A DNA stretch of 7,822 bases from Sulfuricurvum sp. IAE1 (GCA_945867285.1 CAMBHX010000073.1:1-7822); one strand, 5' to 3'; positions 1 through 6,271 are shown, counted from the stretch's first letter. Numbers and translations are program-made. The notes: generated by a model not told the origin, from the letters alone.

Positions 1-18
1 AGTGCCATAGGAGGCTGA

Positions 19-711
19 ATGAAACATTGCGTCATTAAACTGCATAATATTACCAAAACCTACGGAAGTGGTGAGAGTGCCGTGACCGCCATCAAAGAAG
101 CTAGTTTCAAGATATTTTCCGGAGAAACCGTTGCTCTTTTGGGGGCAAGTGGTTCAGGTAAAACGACTCTAATTACGATGATTGGGTGTATTACACAACC
201 CTCCAGTGGGCAATTATCTCTCAATGAAACAATGGTTTATAATGAGAAATGGCTTATCAACGATACTCGAAAACTTCGGCGCGAGAGGATTGGGTTTATT
301 TTTCAATCCCACAACCTCATCCCCTTTCTCAATGTACGTGAAAACGTCACTCTGGTTCCACTGCTCAACGGTGTCAGTGATGCAAATGCCAACACTAAAG
401 CATCCCAATTATTAGACTATCTAGGTGTAGGTGATAAACTCGATAAATTTCCCTCACAACTCTCAGGGGGACAAAGCCAACGGGTCGCAATTGCACGCTC
501 TCTTGCCAATAATCCCCAGATCATCCTTGCCGACGAACCTACAGCGGCACTCGATGGTGAACGAGCCTTATCCGTCATGCAACTCTTGCGTAAACTCGCC
601 CATGAACAAGAAGTAGCCATTATCGTAGTTACGCACGATGAACGAATGTTGCCACTGTTTGACCGGATTTTACGGGTTGATGATGGAGTCGTGATTGAAG
701 AGGTTCATTAA
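19..711 (+). CDS. ABC transporter ATP-binding protein, MacB/LolD/DevA-type exporter ATPase
   Basis: This is a complete 230-residue nucleotide-binding subunit that would power a membrane-embedded FtsX/MacB-type permease, typically for export or for lipoprotein or envelope transport. All ABC motifs are visible: Walker A GASGSGKT at residues 42-49, Q-loop Gln96 (FIFQSHNLIP), signature LSGGQ at 148-152, Walker B IILADE at 168-173, D-loop ALD at 177-179 and switch His206. Length and the TYGSGE N-terminus fit the LolD/MacB/DevA group rather than the longer importer ATPases. The start is supported by AGGAGG at 9-14, four bases upstream. A frame reading SAIGG and a TGA stop ends immediately before the ATG, consistent with an upstream cotranscribed gene, perhaps the permease, but only five codons are in the window. 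The substrate cannot be told from the ATPase. The stop codon overlaps that of the convergent gene at 708. Confidence 0.93.
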   Translation: MKHCVIKLHNITKTYGSGESAVTAIKEASFKIFSGETVALLGASGSGKTTLITMIGCITQPSSGQLSLNETMVYNEKWLINDTRKLRRERIGFIFQSHNLIPFLNVRENVTLVPLLNGVSDANANTKASQLLDYLGVGDKLDKFPSQLSGGQSQRVAIARSLANNPQIILADEPTAALDGERALSVMQLLRKLAHEQEVAIIVVTHDERMLPLFDRILRVDDGVVIEEVH

Positions 712-1385
712 GGGCACTCAATCCCTGCAAACTCTTTTTGATAGTTGAAACATTCACTCTTTGGTATCTGTAGCACTTTTGGACCCTTGGAGGAGTCAAG
801 CCATTGCAACATCTCTAACAGTGGTTTTTCATCCATCGCCGTACACCCAGATGTTGGTTTTTTCCCTACACTATTAAGATGAAAAAAGATACATGAACCT
901 CGATTGGCAACACCAGCTCTGTTATAGTCAATCACCGCACCATACGCATAGACCCCATCAGTTCGGCGCATCACTTCAAAACTTTTAGGAGGATTGCTGG
1001 AATCCAAAAGAGCCATTTTATTATAAAACCGATCACCCGCATCATCCACACATATCAACTTTTCATCTGCATGATAATACGGCATTGACGAATTACTCTG
1101 CGACGAATAGCCAAATATTGAGCCTATATCAAATAATCCAATCGGGCTACGACCATCCCCCTCGTTCTTTTGAGGCATAGACGTCGTAGAATATCCTAAT
1201 CCACTTCGCCCCAATGTCACACTAATATTCTCTCCTACTTGTTCCCACTGAACTTTTTTTTCATACCGTTGCAATTTGGCAGTGGTTGCATTCATCTCAT
1301 TTGACATTACTAAGACAAGCTGGTCAAACCCATCTCCTACTGCAATACTTGTCAAAAAGACCAAAAAAGTTAAAAATTTAATCAT
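708..1385 (-). CDS. Secreted L,D-transpeptidase-like (YkuD superfamily) protein
   Basis: A predicted exported protein of 225 residues with a YkuD-type catalytic region. Enzymes of this superfamily form or edit peptidoglycan cross-links through a cysteine nucleophile. Visible features are a hydrophobic signal sequence over the first ~17 residues (MIKFLTFLVFLTSIAVG), the EGDGRSPIG segment at about 75-83 that is typical of the YkuD/COG3786 type, and a HLN...PTSGCTAM block near the C-terminus, giving putative catalytic His169 and Cys181. The catalytic motif is SGCT rather than the common [S/T]HGChN, as in the COG3786 branch. The start is placed at ATG 1385 because GAGAG lies five bases upstream of it. 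A GTG at 1397 would add four residues but has no Shine-Dalgarno sequence. Cleavage would leave a soluble periplasmic enzyme. Its substrate specificity, or whether it acts as a transpeptidase or a carboxypeptidase, is not visible. Confidence 0.85.
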   Translation of the reverse strand: MIKFLTFLVFLTSIAVGDGFDQLVLVMSNEMNATTAKLQRYEKKVQWEQVGENISVTLGRSGLGYSTTSMPQKNEGDGRSPIGLFDIGSIFGYSSQSNSSMPYYHADEKLICVDDAGDRFYNKMALLDSSNPPKSFEVMRRTDGVYAYGAVIDYNRAGVANRGSCIFFHLNSVGKKPTSGCTAMDEKPLLEMLQWLDSSKGPKVLQIPKSECFNYQKEFAGIECP

Positions 1386-1415
1386 ATTTTCTCTCACAAC
1401 TTAGGACATTTTAAA

Positions 1416-1434
1416 GTTAGGTAGTATAGCATAC
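1416..1434 (-). promoter_or_regulatory. Putative extended -10 promoter of the L,D-transpeptidase-like gene
   Basis: Read on the minus strand, this stretch contains TGCTATACT: a TATACT hexamer (plus-strand 1423-1428) preceded by TG and one base, the form of an extended -10 element. Transcription would begin around 1415, leaving a leader of about 30 bases before the ATG at 1385. No convincing -35 element is seen, which is usual in Campylobacterota. This is a motif call only. Confidence 0.4.
1422..1434 (+). promoter_or_regulatory. Putative -10 region upstream of the GNAT/NhaC pair
   Basis: The string TAGTATAGCATAC contains a -10-like hexamer (TAGTAT, or TATAGC offset by three). It sits 30 bases before the ATG at 1465 and overlaps the divergent -10 on the other strand. 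A close relative of the same 13-mer, TACTATAGCACAC, occurs at 6283-6295 before another gene start, which raises the chance that it is functional. No -35 is recognisable. Confidence 0.3.
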
Positions 1435-1464
1435 ACTAATCATCAAGAACAAAGGTCACCAACC

Positions 1465-2088
1465 ATGAGTGTAACTATTCGAAAATCTGTTGAAGCTGAT
1501 GCCTCATTTATCGCTCTTGCGTTACTCGAAAGTTCACGTGCTGGAAAAAAAGTGGGAATATTTGATTATATTTTTAATACTAATGATGAAAAAAAACTAT
1601 TAGAGTTTTTAAATAAATTGACTCTTACTAGTGCTAAGAGTTACTGCCATTTTTCCAATTTTATGATTGCTACCGTAGGAAGTGCCTATGCAGGGACAAT
1701 CTGTGGCTATGAGCCTCGCATTGCGACTCACGACGTTTTTGCTCAGGCACTCGAAGAATTAGGGATTGACGAAACCTATCACGAACGTATTGCAGGTTAT
1801 TTACTCTGTGAACCCGAGATCGACAACAAAACATGGGTATGTGATTTCATGACGGTTCAAAATGAATTCAAGAGCTTTGAAGTCCTCAAAGAAATGGTTG
1901 GTAAAAGTATACTCACCGCACGTCTTAAAGGGTACCGAAAAGCCCAAACCATGGTCGAAATTGGTTCTGCTGAAGCTGAAATGATTTATAAAAAATTAGG
2001 TTTTAGCGTCATTGACGAAAAACGCAGTGAATATTATGAAGAACAATTTGGTCGTGCAGGACTAATGCGACTACAGATTGTACTATAA
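1465..2088 (+). CDS. GNAT-family N-acetyltransferase-like protein
   Basis: This 207-residue protein resembles GNAT acetyltransferases, which move an acetyl group from acetyl-CoA to an amine. The N-terminus (VTIRKSVEADASFIALALLES, read as strand beta-1 then helix alpha-1) and the C-terminal SAEAEMIYKKLGF at 168-180, matching the family's 'A..lY.klGF' ending, are the best evidence. The central WVCDFMTV strand (124-131) would be the acetyl-CoA-binding beta-4. The pyrophosphate loop, usually Q/RxxGxG/A, is degenerate here (FKSFEVL at 135-141, without the glycines). It may therefore be a divergent or inactive member. AAAGG at 1451-1455 lies nine bases before the ATG. The antiporter frame starts nine bases after the stop, in the same reading frame, so the two are almost certainly cotranscribed. 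The substrate is unknown. Confidence 0.75.
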   Translation: MSVTIRKSVEADASFIALALLESSRAGKKVGIFDYIFNTNDEKKLLEFLNKLTLTSAKSYCHFSNFMIATVGSAYAGTICGYEPRIATHDVFAQALEELGIDETYHERIAGYLLCEPEIDNKTWVCDFMTVQNEFKSFEVLKEMVGKSILTARLKGYRKAQTMVEIGSAEAEMIYKKLGFSVIDEKRSEYYEEQFGRAGLMRLQIVL

Positions 2089-2091
2089 GGA
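2086..2091 (+). promoter_or_regulatory. Shine-Dalgarno TAAGGA deciding the NhaC start
   Basis: TAAGGA overlaps the stop codon of the acetyltransferase gene and sits six bases before the ATC at 2098, a spacing like that of the other good ribosome binding sites in this window (AAGGA at 3526, AAAGGA at 4127 and 6305, each six bases from ATG). It argues that translation of the antiporter starts at 2098 rather than at the TTG at 2263. Confidence 0.5.
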
Positions 2092-2097
2092 TTCTCA

Positions 2098-3471
2098 ATC
2101 GAATACGGACTACTTGGATTACTTCCCCCTTTTATAGCTATTATTCTCGCTCTCTTTAGTCGTTCAGTCTTTATAGCACTTATTGCCGCCATTCTTGTTG
2201 GCGAATTTATCATTTCCGACTTCTCGTTACTCAAAACTATACTTATCACACTTGAGCGTTTTTTGGGATTACTCAATGAAGTGTGGGTACTCAAAACATT
2301 AGCCTTTGCGATTATGGTCGGCAGCGTTATGAATCTCATTGAACGTAGTGGTGGGGTTGGAGGACTGGTACATGAACTAAGCACCAAGCGCTCACTGATA
2401 AATTCTAAACGAGCGGCTCTTATGCCAAGCTTCATAGCAGGTCTTATTATCTTTATCGAATCCTCTATCACTTCTCTCGTTGCAGGTGCCATCGGGCGAC
2501 CTTTTTGTGACAAATACGGTATCAGTCGTGCCAAACTAGCCTTCGTCTGTGACTCCACTTCCGCTCCCGTGTGCTCTATCATTACCATCAACGGCTGGGG
2601 GGCATTGCTATTGGGACTCATCGGAGGACAAATCGCAGCAGGTCTCATAGTAGGTGAAGAGGCTCAATGGCTCATTAGTGCGATTGCGTATAACTTTTAT
2701 GCTTATATCGCCCTCATTGTCACGTTTCTCGCCGTTTGGTACAACATCGATATAGGACCCATGAAACATGCTATGGTATCCACCTCGTCACTGGAATGTG
2801 ACGATGCAACTGGTGATGTTGGACTGTTTGTCTGGCCCATGGTATGGATGATTGGCGGAGTGCTCCTATTTATGCTGATTACTGGAAACGGAAGTCTGCT
2901 CAAAGGCTCTGGCTCCACCTCTATCTTTTATGCTTTATTAGTCACGCTGGGACTCATGTTTGTCTACTATCGACTCAAGAATGCTATGAGTACCCAAGAT
3001 TTTCTTTTTTCTGCCTATGAAGGGGCAAAAAGCATGGCTCCTATCGCCCTTATCCTCTTGTTAGCATTTGCGATTGGCGGAGTGAGCAGTGATATGCAAG
3101 TGGGGCAGTTTCTAGCAAGTTTTATCGGGGATTATCTCCCACCACAATATCTCGCCGCAGCCATATTTATTCTAGCCGCTATTATTGCTTTTGCCACAGG
3201 TACGAGCTGGGGAACATTTAGCATTATGCTTCCTATCGCTGTTCCTTTAGCTATTGGATTGGATGCTCCTGTAGCACTGGCTATGGGTGCTGTCATATCA
3301 GGAGGCGTTTTTGGTGACCACTGTTCTCCTATTTCTGACACCACCATCATCTCCTCTATGGCATCGGGCTGCTCAGTTCAAGAGCACACCAAGACTCAGC
3401 TACCCTATGCTCTGATTTCGGCGGGTATCTCTCTGACGTTATTTGTCATTGTCGGATTAGTCATTTCCTAG
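2098..3471 (+). CDS. NhaC-family Na+/H+ antiporter, apparent ATC start
   Basis: A polytopic inner-membrane protein of the NhaC-type Na+/H+ antiporter family, exchanging Na+ for protons (or a related cation or solute exchange). Diagnostic segments in the 457-residue numbering are CDSTSAPVCS at 151-160, FATGTSWGTF at 365-374 and GDHCSPISDTT at 406-416, followed by the EHTKTQLPYAL stretch. The first canonical start is TTG at 2263 (402 residues). However, the 55 codons before it encode IEYGLLGLLPPFIAIILALF and a further hydrophobic segment, a typical NhaC N-terminus. No ATG, GTG or TTG occurs in that stretch. ATC at 2098 has TAAGGA at 2086-2091, six bases upstream, so it is taken as the start, giving a normal family length. 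Alternatives are a base error (ATG read as ATC), readthrough of the preceding TAA, or real use of the 2263 TTG, yielding a truncated protein. Confidence 0.8.
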   Translation: MEYGLLGLLPPFIAIILALFSRSVFIALIAAILVGEFIISDFSLLKTILITLERFLGLLNEVWVLKTLAFAIMVGSVMNLIERSGGVGGLVHELSTKRSLINSKRAALMPSFIAGLIIFIESSITSLVAGAIGRPFCDKYGISRAKLAFVCDSTSAPVCSIITINGWGALLLGLIGGQIAAGLIVGEEAQWLISAIAYNFYAYIALIVTFLAVWYNIDIGPMKHAMVSTSSLECDDATGDVGLFVWPMVWMIGGVLLFMLITGNGSLLKGSGSTSIFYALLVTLGLMFVYYRLKNAMSTQDFLFSAYEGAKSMAPIALILLLAFAIGGVSSDMQVGQFLASFIGDYLPPQYLAAAIFILAAIIAFATGTSWGTFSIMLPIAVPLAIGLDAPVALAMGAVISGGVFGDHCSPISDTTIISSMASGCSVQEHTKTQLPYALISAGISLTLFVIVGLVIS

Positions 3472-3500
3472 CTTCCACTAATACTACACTAACGCTTGTG

Positions 3501-3509
3501 TGTGATACT
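3501..3509 (+). promoter_or_regulatory. Putative extended -10 before the small-protein cluster
   Basis: TGTGATACT has the shape of an extended -10 (TG, one base, GATACT). Transcription from it would start near 3516 and leave about 20 bases before the ATG at 3537. No -35 is visible and the hexamer lacks the first consensus T, so this is a weak call. Confidence 0.25.
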
Positions 3510-3536
3510 ACCGCTATCCAAACACAAGGAAACACC

Positions 3537-3815
3537 ATGAAAACACTCGCTTTAGTTGCTCTTTTGAGCCTCACTGCCTTTGCTGCTGACTACAGTACCA
3601 TGACCAACACCCAAATGCAAGAGATGCGTGGAAGCGTCCCAGAAGCGGATCGAAGTGCTTTTCAATCTGAAATGCAAATACGATCACAGTCTATGACTCA
3701 AGAAGAGCGCACGAGCATGAAGCAAAGCAAATTAGGCTCACAAGATGGAAGCGGTTCACAAATGCGTCAAGGTGGCGGTTCTGGTGGCGGTATGCAACGC
3801 CGTGGAGGGAAATAA
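3537..3815 (+). CDS. Small secreted DUF1104-type protein (first paralogue)
   Basis: A 92-residue protein with a clear signal peptide (MKTLALVALLSLTAFA, cleaved before ADYS). The mature part, ADYSTMTNTQMQEMRGSVPE and onward, follows the pattern of DUF1104 proteins of Campylobacterota: a 'D-[FY]-S-x-M' start, a 'G-[ST]-V' turn, then a charged helical stretch with 'DR.....E...R...M...ER'. Nine of 92 residues are Met, and the tail is Gly-rich (QMRQGGGSGGGMQRRGGK), probably disordered. The ATG at 3537 is chosen over a GTG at 3498 because AAGGA (3526-3530) lies six bases upstream and the signal peptide begins here. It is closely similar to the protein at 4139-4495 (shared YSTMT, RGSVP, MKQSKLG and QDG segments), so the two arose by duplication. 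It is presumably periplasmic. The function of DUF1104 is unknown. Confidence 0.82.
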   Translation: MKTLALVALLSLTAFAADYSTMTNTQMQEMRGSVPEADRSAFQSEMQIRSQSMTQEERTSMKQSKLGSQDGSGSQMRQGGGSGGGMQRRGGK

Positions 3816-3817
3816 TT

Positions 3818-4123
3818 ATGCAAGTTAATGCCACAGGCGAAATGCAACAAACCTGCATGCTAAAAATGGACGGCTCAGGTGGTGGGATGAAAGAGATGAT
3901 GCAATCCATGTCACCCGAAGACCGCACCGCCATCCGTGAGCAAATGGCTTCTCTGTCCGAAACGGATCGAAAAACCATGAAAAATCAAATGAAACAACTT
4001 GACAGTCAAAATCTATCTTCGGATGCTCTAGCACAATCGTTGATGGAAATGTTAGCATCGTTTCAAAATACTCAAAATGCCAGCACAACCGTTGCTCAAA
4101 CCACTCTAAGCACATACGCTTAA
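3818..4123 (+). CDS. Small Met-rich DUF1104-like protein without a signal peptide
   Basis: A 101-residue hypothetical protein lying between the two DUF1104-type paralogues. It starts two bases after the previous stop, with GGAGGG at 3804-3809 eight bases upstream, so translation is likely coupled. Thirteen of 101 residues are Met (for example KEMMQSM at 25-31). The core at 32-58 (SPEDRTAIREQM, then LSETDRKTMKNQM) echoes the 'DR.A....M....ER..MK' pattern of its neighbours, so it is probably a diverged relative. It lacks any hydrophobic N-terminal signal, and no alternative start in this frame would add one. The C-terminal third is Ser/Thr/Gln-rich, with one Cys at residue 13. It could act in the cytoplasm, be exported another way, or be a remnant that lost its signal. 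I do not recognise a function. Confidence 0.7.
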   Translation: MQVNATGEMQQTCMLKMDGSGGGMKEMMQSMSPEDRTAIREQMASLSETDRKTMKNQMKQLDSQNLSSDALAQSLMEMLASFQNTQNASTTVAQTTLSTYA

Positions 4124-4138
4124 CACAAAGGAAATATC

Positions 4139-4495
4139 ATGAAAACACCTAATCTTATCGCTCTTTTGAGCCTAGTTGCCCTCAATGGGTTTGCCGCTGA
4201 TTACAGCACTATGACTACAGCAGAAATGCAGGCATTGCGTGGAAGTGTACCAGTAGAAGATCGTGCTTCTTTTCAAACTGAAATGCAAACACGCGTTCAA
4301 GCGATGACCACAGAAGAACGTTCTGTCTTTCAAGCAACCATGAAACAAAGTAAACTAGGCGCACAAGACGGCACAGGTTCAAAAACACAAACACGGACAC
4401 AAATGCGAACACAAACACAAACCATGCAGGCTCAACCACAGATGCAAATGCAAATGCAAACCCAAACACGTATGGGTGGCGGTGGTTCACGCTAA
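4139..4495 (+). CDS. Small secreted DUF1104-type protein (second paralogue) with Thr/Met-Gln tail
   Basis: A 118-residue protein with signal peptide MKTPNLIALLSLVALNGFA, followed by ADYSTMTTAEMQALRGSVPV and an ER-rich helical region ending in MKQSKLGAQDG. Up to about residue 79 it parallels the protein at 3537-3815. Its C-terminal tail (83-112) is very different: an alternating Thr-Gln/Met-Gln/Thr-Arg low-complexity tract, then GGGGSR. Twelve residues are Met. AAAGGA at 4127-4132, six bases from the ATG, fixes the start. It lies 15 bases after the preceding gene and directly before a terminator, so it is the last gene of a three-gene unit. The tail is probably disordered. Metal or surface binding through Met/Gln is possible but unproven. 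Confidence 0.82.
   Translation: MKTPNLIALLSLVALNGFAADYSTMTTAEMQALRGSVPVEDRASFQTEMQTRVQAMTTEERSVFQATMKQSKLGAQDGTGSKTQTRTQMRTQTQTMQAQPQMQMQMQTQTRMGGGGSR
4385..4474 (+). repeat. Degenerate in-frame hexanucleotide repeat (ACACAA / ATGCAA)
   Basis: Codons alternate ACA or ATG with CAA, CAG, CGA or CGG, giving a Thr/Met-Gln/Arg tract. The most perfect part is three ATGCAA copies at 4442-4459. Units are multiples of three, so copy-number change would lengthen or shorten the tail of the encoded protein without shifting frame. Confidence 0.75.
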
Positions 4496-4502
4496 ATCGT
4501 AT

Positions 4503-4527
4503 CGAGAGGGAATTCCTCTCGCTTTTT
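4503..4527 (+). terminator. Rho-independent terminator after the small-protein cluster
   Basis: CGAGAGG (4503-4509) pairs perfectly with CCTCTCG (4515-4521) around the loop GAATT, followed by C and a run of five T at 4523-4527. The stem begins seven bases after the stop codon at 4495. It separates the DUF1104-type cluster from the two-component genes. Confidence 0.88.
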
Positions 4528-4551
4528 AGTCATTTTTTGAGCATTTAACGG

Positions 4552-4557
4552 TAAAAT
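4552..4557 (+). promoter_or_regulatory. Putative -10 element of the two-component operon
   Basis: TAAAAT matches the -10 consensus at five of six positions and is preceded by T-rich tracts (4523-4538), as is common in Campylobacterota promoters. No -35 is at the right distance. Transcription near 4564 would put the ATG at 4567 almost at the 5' end and give a leader of about 36 bases to the preferred TTG at 4600. Confidence 0.4.
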
Positions 4558-4599
4558 GTTTTAAAAATGCCTATTATGAGGTCTTTAGAGGAGAGGTTT

Positions 4600-5232
4600 T
4601 TGAAAATTTTATTACTTGAAGATGACATCCTCCTTGGTGAAACCCTCGAAGAGATGCTCCAACAGGCTCATTATGATGTCCATTGGGTCAAAGATGGTGA
4701 AAAAGCGGCGGATGCAACATTTGACATGGCGTATGATTTGTATCTTTTGGACATTAATGTCCCCAAAATTAATGGTCTCAAACTGCTCGAAGAACTACGG
4801 GAAGCGGGAGACACTACTCGTGTTATTTTTATCAGCGCATTGAGTGATATTGCATCAATTACCAAGGGATTTTCTTTGGGGGCGGATGATTATCTCAAAA
4901 AACCGTTTTTTCCCGAGGAACTCTTGATTCGCATCGATGCCAAATTTACCTCCTCTCCCCAAATGCTCCACCATGGAGTCATTGCTTTTAACCCTCACAA
5001 CAATGAAGTCACCAAAGAGAATCGTCTACTAACGCTGGGTGATGTTCAACTCCCGCTATTGCGTTTTTTTATCACCAATATTGGACGAACCCTCACCAAA
5101 GAGTCTTTGTTTGATTGTATGGAGCATCCCAGCGAGAGTGCACTTCGTGTCGCTATCAACAAACTCAAAAATACCACAGGATGGGATATTCAAAATGTTA
5201 GAGCAATAGGATACCGTCTTGAAGCACGCTGA
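4600..5232 (+). CDS. OmpR/PhoB-type response regulator, TTG start
   Basis: A DNA-binding response regulator of 210 residues, the partner of the kinase that follows. The N-terminal receiver begins MKILLLEDD, with acidic Glu7, Asp8 and Asp9, phospho-acceptor Asp51 (in LLDINVP), Ser79 and Lys101 (in LKKPF). The C-terminal part (~125-210) reads as a winged-helix Trans_reg_C domain ending in the conserved RAIGYRLE. The start is placed at TTG 4600, because AGGAG at 4589-4593 lies six bases before it and MKILLLEDD is the standard beginning of the family. The ATG at 4567 would add 11 residues, lacks a ribosome binding site and falls next to the presumed promoter. The gene overlaps the kinase by 14 bases. 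Its targets are unknown. The neighbouring small secreted proteins are the obvious candidates by position. Confidence 0.9.
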   Translation: MKILLLEDDILLGETLEEMLQQAHYDVHWVKDGEKAADATFDMAYDLYLLDINVPKINGLKLLEELREAGDTTRVIFISALSDIASITKGFSLGADDYLKKPFFPEELLIRIDAKFTSSPQMLHHGVIAFNPHNNEVTKENRLLTLGDVQLPLLRFFITNIGRTLTKESLFDCMEHPSESALRVAINKLKNTTGWDIQNVRAIGYRLEAR

Positions 5233-6271
5233 AATAGAATCCTTTATCAAAAGCTTTTTAATTTTTTTCGTCTCTCTGTCTCTTTTGAGCAGCTTGGTTT
5301 TTTGGTTTGAATACACCCAAAAGCGTCATGCCCTCGAAGAAAAAGTGTTCAATGAGATGAAAGTATGCAGTTTCAATCTCAAATGTACCCAATTCACTTT
5401 TGATTTTGTCCCGTTGCACACCGCAACCCTCTATGAGTTGACCCAAGATACTACAGGATATTACGCCTTATTTTCTATACCAAGCGGTAAGTATGCCCTC
5501 AAGCTTCATTTGGCTCAAAATTTGTTTGACGCTCTCTTACATCAAACACGCAACACAAGCTTTCAAGCTTTTTTAATCACCCTGCTGATTTTAGGGATTA
5601 TCTCCGCCCTTTTCTCCTTTTATACCCTCCACCCCTTACGAAAAGCATTACGTTTGACCGAAGAATTCAGCCGTGACATTCTCCATGATTTTAATACTCC
5701 GCTTGCTAGTTTACGGCTCAACGTCAGCCTCTTAAATAGTGCCCCAAGTGAGACCAAAAAAATCCAGCGAATCGAACGAAGCATCGAAACCATGATTTCA
5801 CTGGGGAACAATTTACGAAGCTATCTCGAAGAGCATCCTCTTCAAAAAGAAACACTCGATTTACATGCTTTACTGGAAGAGCGGATGGTGACTATTCAAA
5901 AACTCTATCCCTCTATCTCTCTTAAACTCGACGACACCCACATGTTTATTGATGCGAATCCTGATGCCATTGTCCGAATCGTGGATAATCTTTTGAGTAA
6001 TGCGTGCAAATATAACCAAGATAATGGCTGCGTGTGGATTACAATCAATTCGCAGACCAAAACGCTTCATATTGATGATAATGGCAAAGGTATCCAATAC
6101 CCTGAGAAAATATTTGACCGTTTTTACAAAGAGCATGAGCGAGGATTGGGGATAGGTTTACACATTGTCAAAAAACTGTGCGATGAGCTCAAAATGCCCA
6201 TTCACGTGACAAGCACTGTAGGAAATGGAACTCATTTTGTCCTTGATTTCACAACACTAACACTTCACTAA
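5219..6271 (+). CDS. Membrane sensor histidine kinase, TTG start
   Basis: A 350-residue transmembrane kinase. It has TM1 at about 12-31, a short periplasmic sensor of about 85 residues and TM2 at about 116-136. The H-box is SRDILHDFNTPLASLR with phospho-acceptor His156. The ATP-binding domain has N-box NLLSNACKYN (257-266), G1 DDNGKGI (286-292), the F-box around IFDRFYK and G2 GLGIGL (309-314). The H-box lies only about 20 residues after TM2, so there is no room for a HAMP domain. The sensor holds a cysteine pair in CSFNLKC (Cys50, Cys56), which could form a disulfide or bind metal. This is inferred, not shown. The TTG start is needed to include TM1; AGGA at 5208-5211 lies seven bases upstream, inside the regulator gene, so translation is coupled. 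The signal sensed is unknown. Confidence 0.9.
   Translation: MKHAEIESFIKSFLIFFVSLSLLSSLVFWFEYTQKRHALEEKVFNEMKVCSFNLKCTQFTFDFVPLHTATLYELTQDTTGYYALFSIPSGKYALKLHLAQNLFDALLHQTRNTSFQAFLITLLILGIISALFSFYTLHPLRKALRLTEEFSRDILHDFNTPLASLRLNVSLLNSAPSETKKIQRIERSIETMISLGNNLRSYLEEHPLQKETLDLHALLEERMVTIQKLYPSISLKLDDTHMFIDANPDAIVRIVDNLLSNACKYNQDNGCVWITINSQTKTLHIDDNGKGIQYPEKIFDRFYKEHERGLGIGLHIVKKLCDELKMPIHVTSTVGNGTHFVLDFTTLTLH

Noticed and set aside
1..18. Possible C-terminus of an upstream gene (SAIGG then TGA)
   Set aside because: Only five codons are visible. The position just before the ABC ATPase is suggestive, but identity and reality cannot be supported.
1386..1397. GTG at 1397 as start of the L,D-transpeptidase-like gene
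   Set aside because: It lacks a Shine-Dalgarno sequence and its codons overlap the GAGAG that serves the ATG at 1385.
2034..2648. Long minus-strand open frame opposite the antiporter gene
   Set aside because: It is a shadow of the NhaC frame. The product is Pro/Ser/Ile-rich without recognisable domains, and the plus-strand frame has strong family motifs.
3472..3520. Possible terminator or hairpin (ACAC...GTGT) after the antiporter gene
   Set aside because: The arms are only four bases, GC-poor, and no T-run follows.
3498..3536. GTG start giving a 13-residue longer DUF1104-type protein
   Set aside because: It would bury the signal peptide behind CDTTAIQTQGNT. The ATG at 3537 has AAGGA at good spacing.
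4537..4557. TTGAGC (4537) with TAAAAT (4552) as a -35/-10 pair
   Set aside because: The gap is 9 bases, far from the 16-18 needed. Only the -10 was kept.
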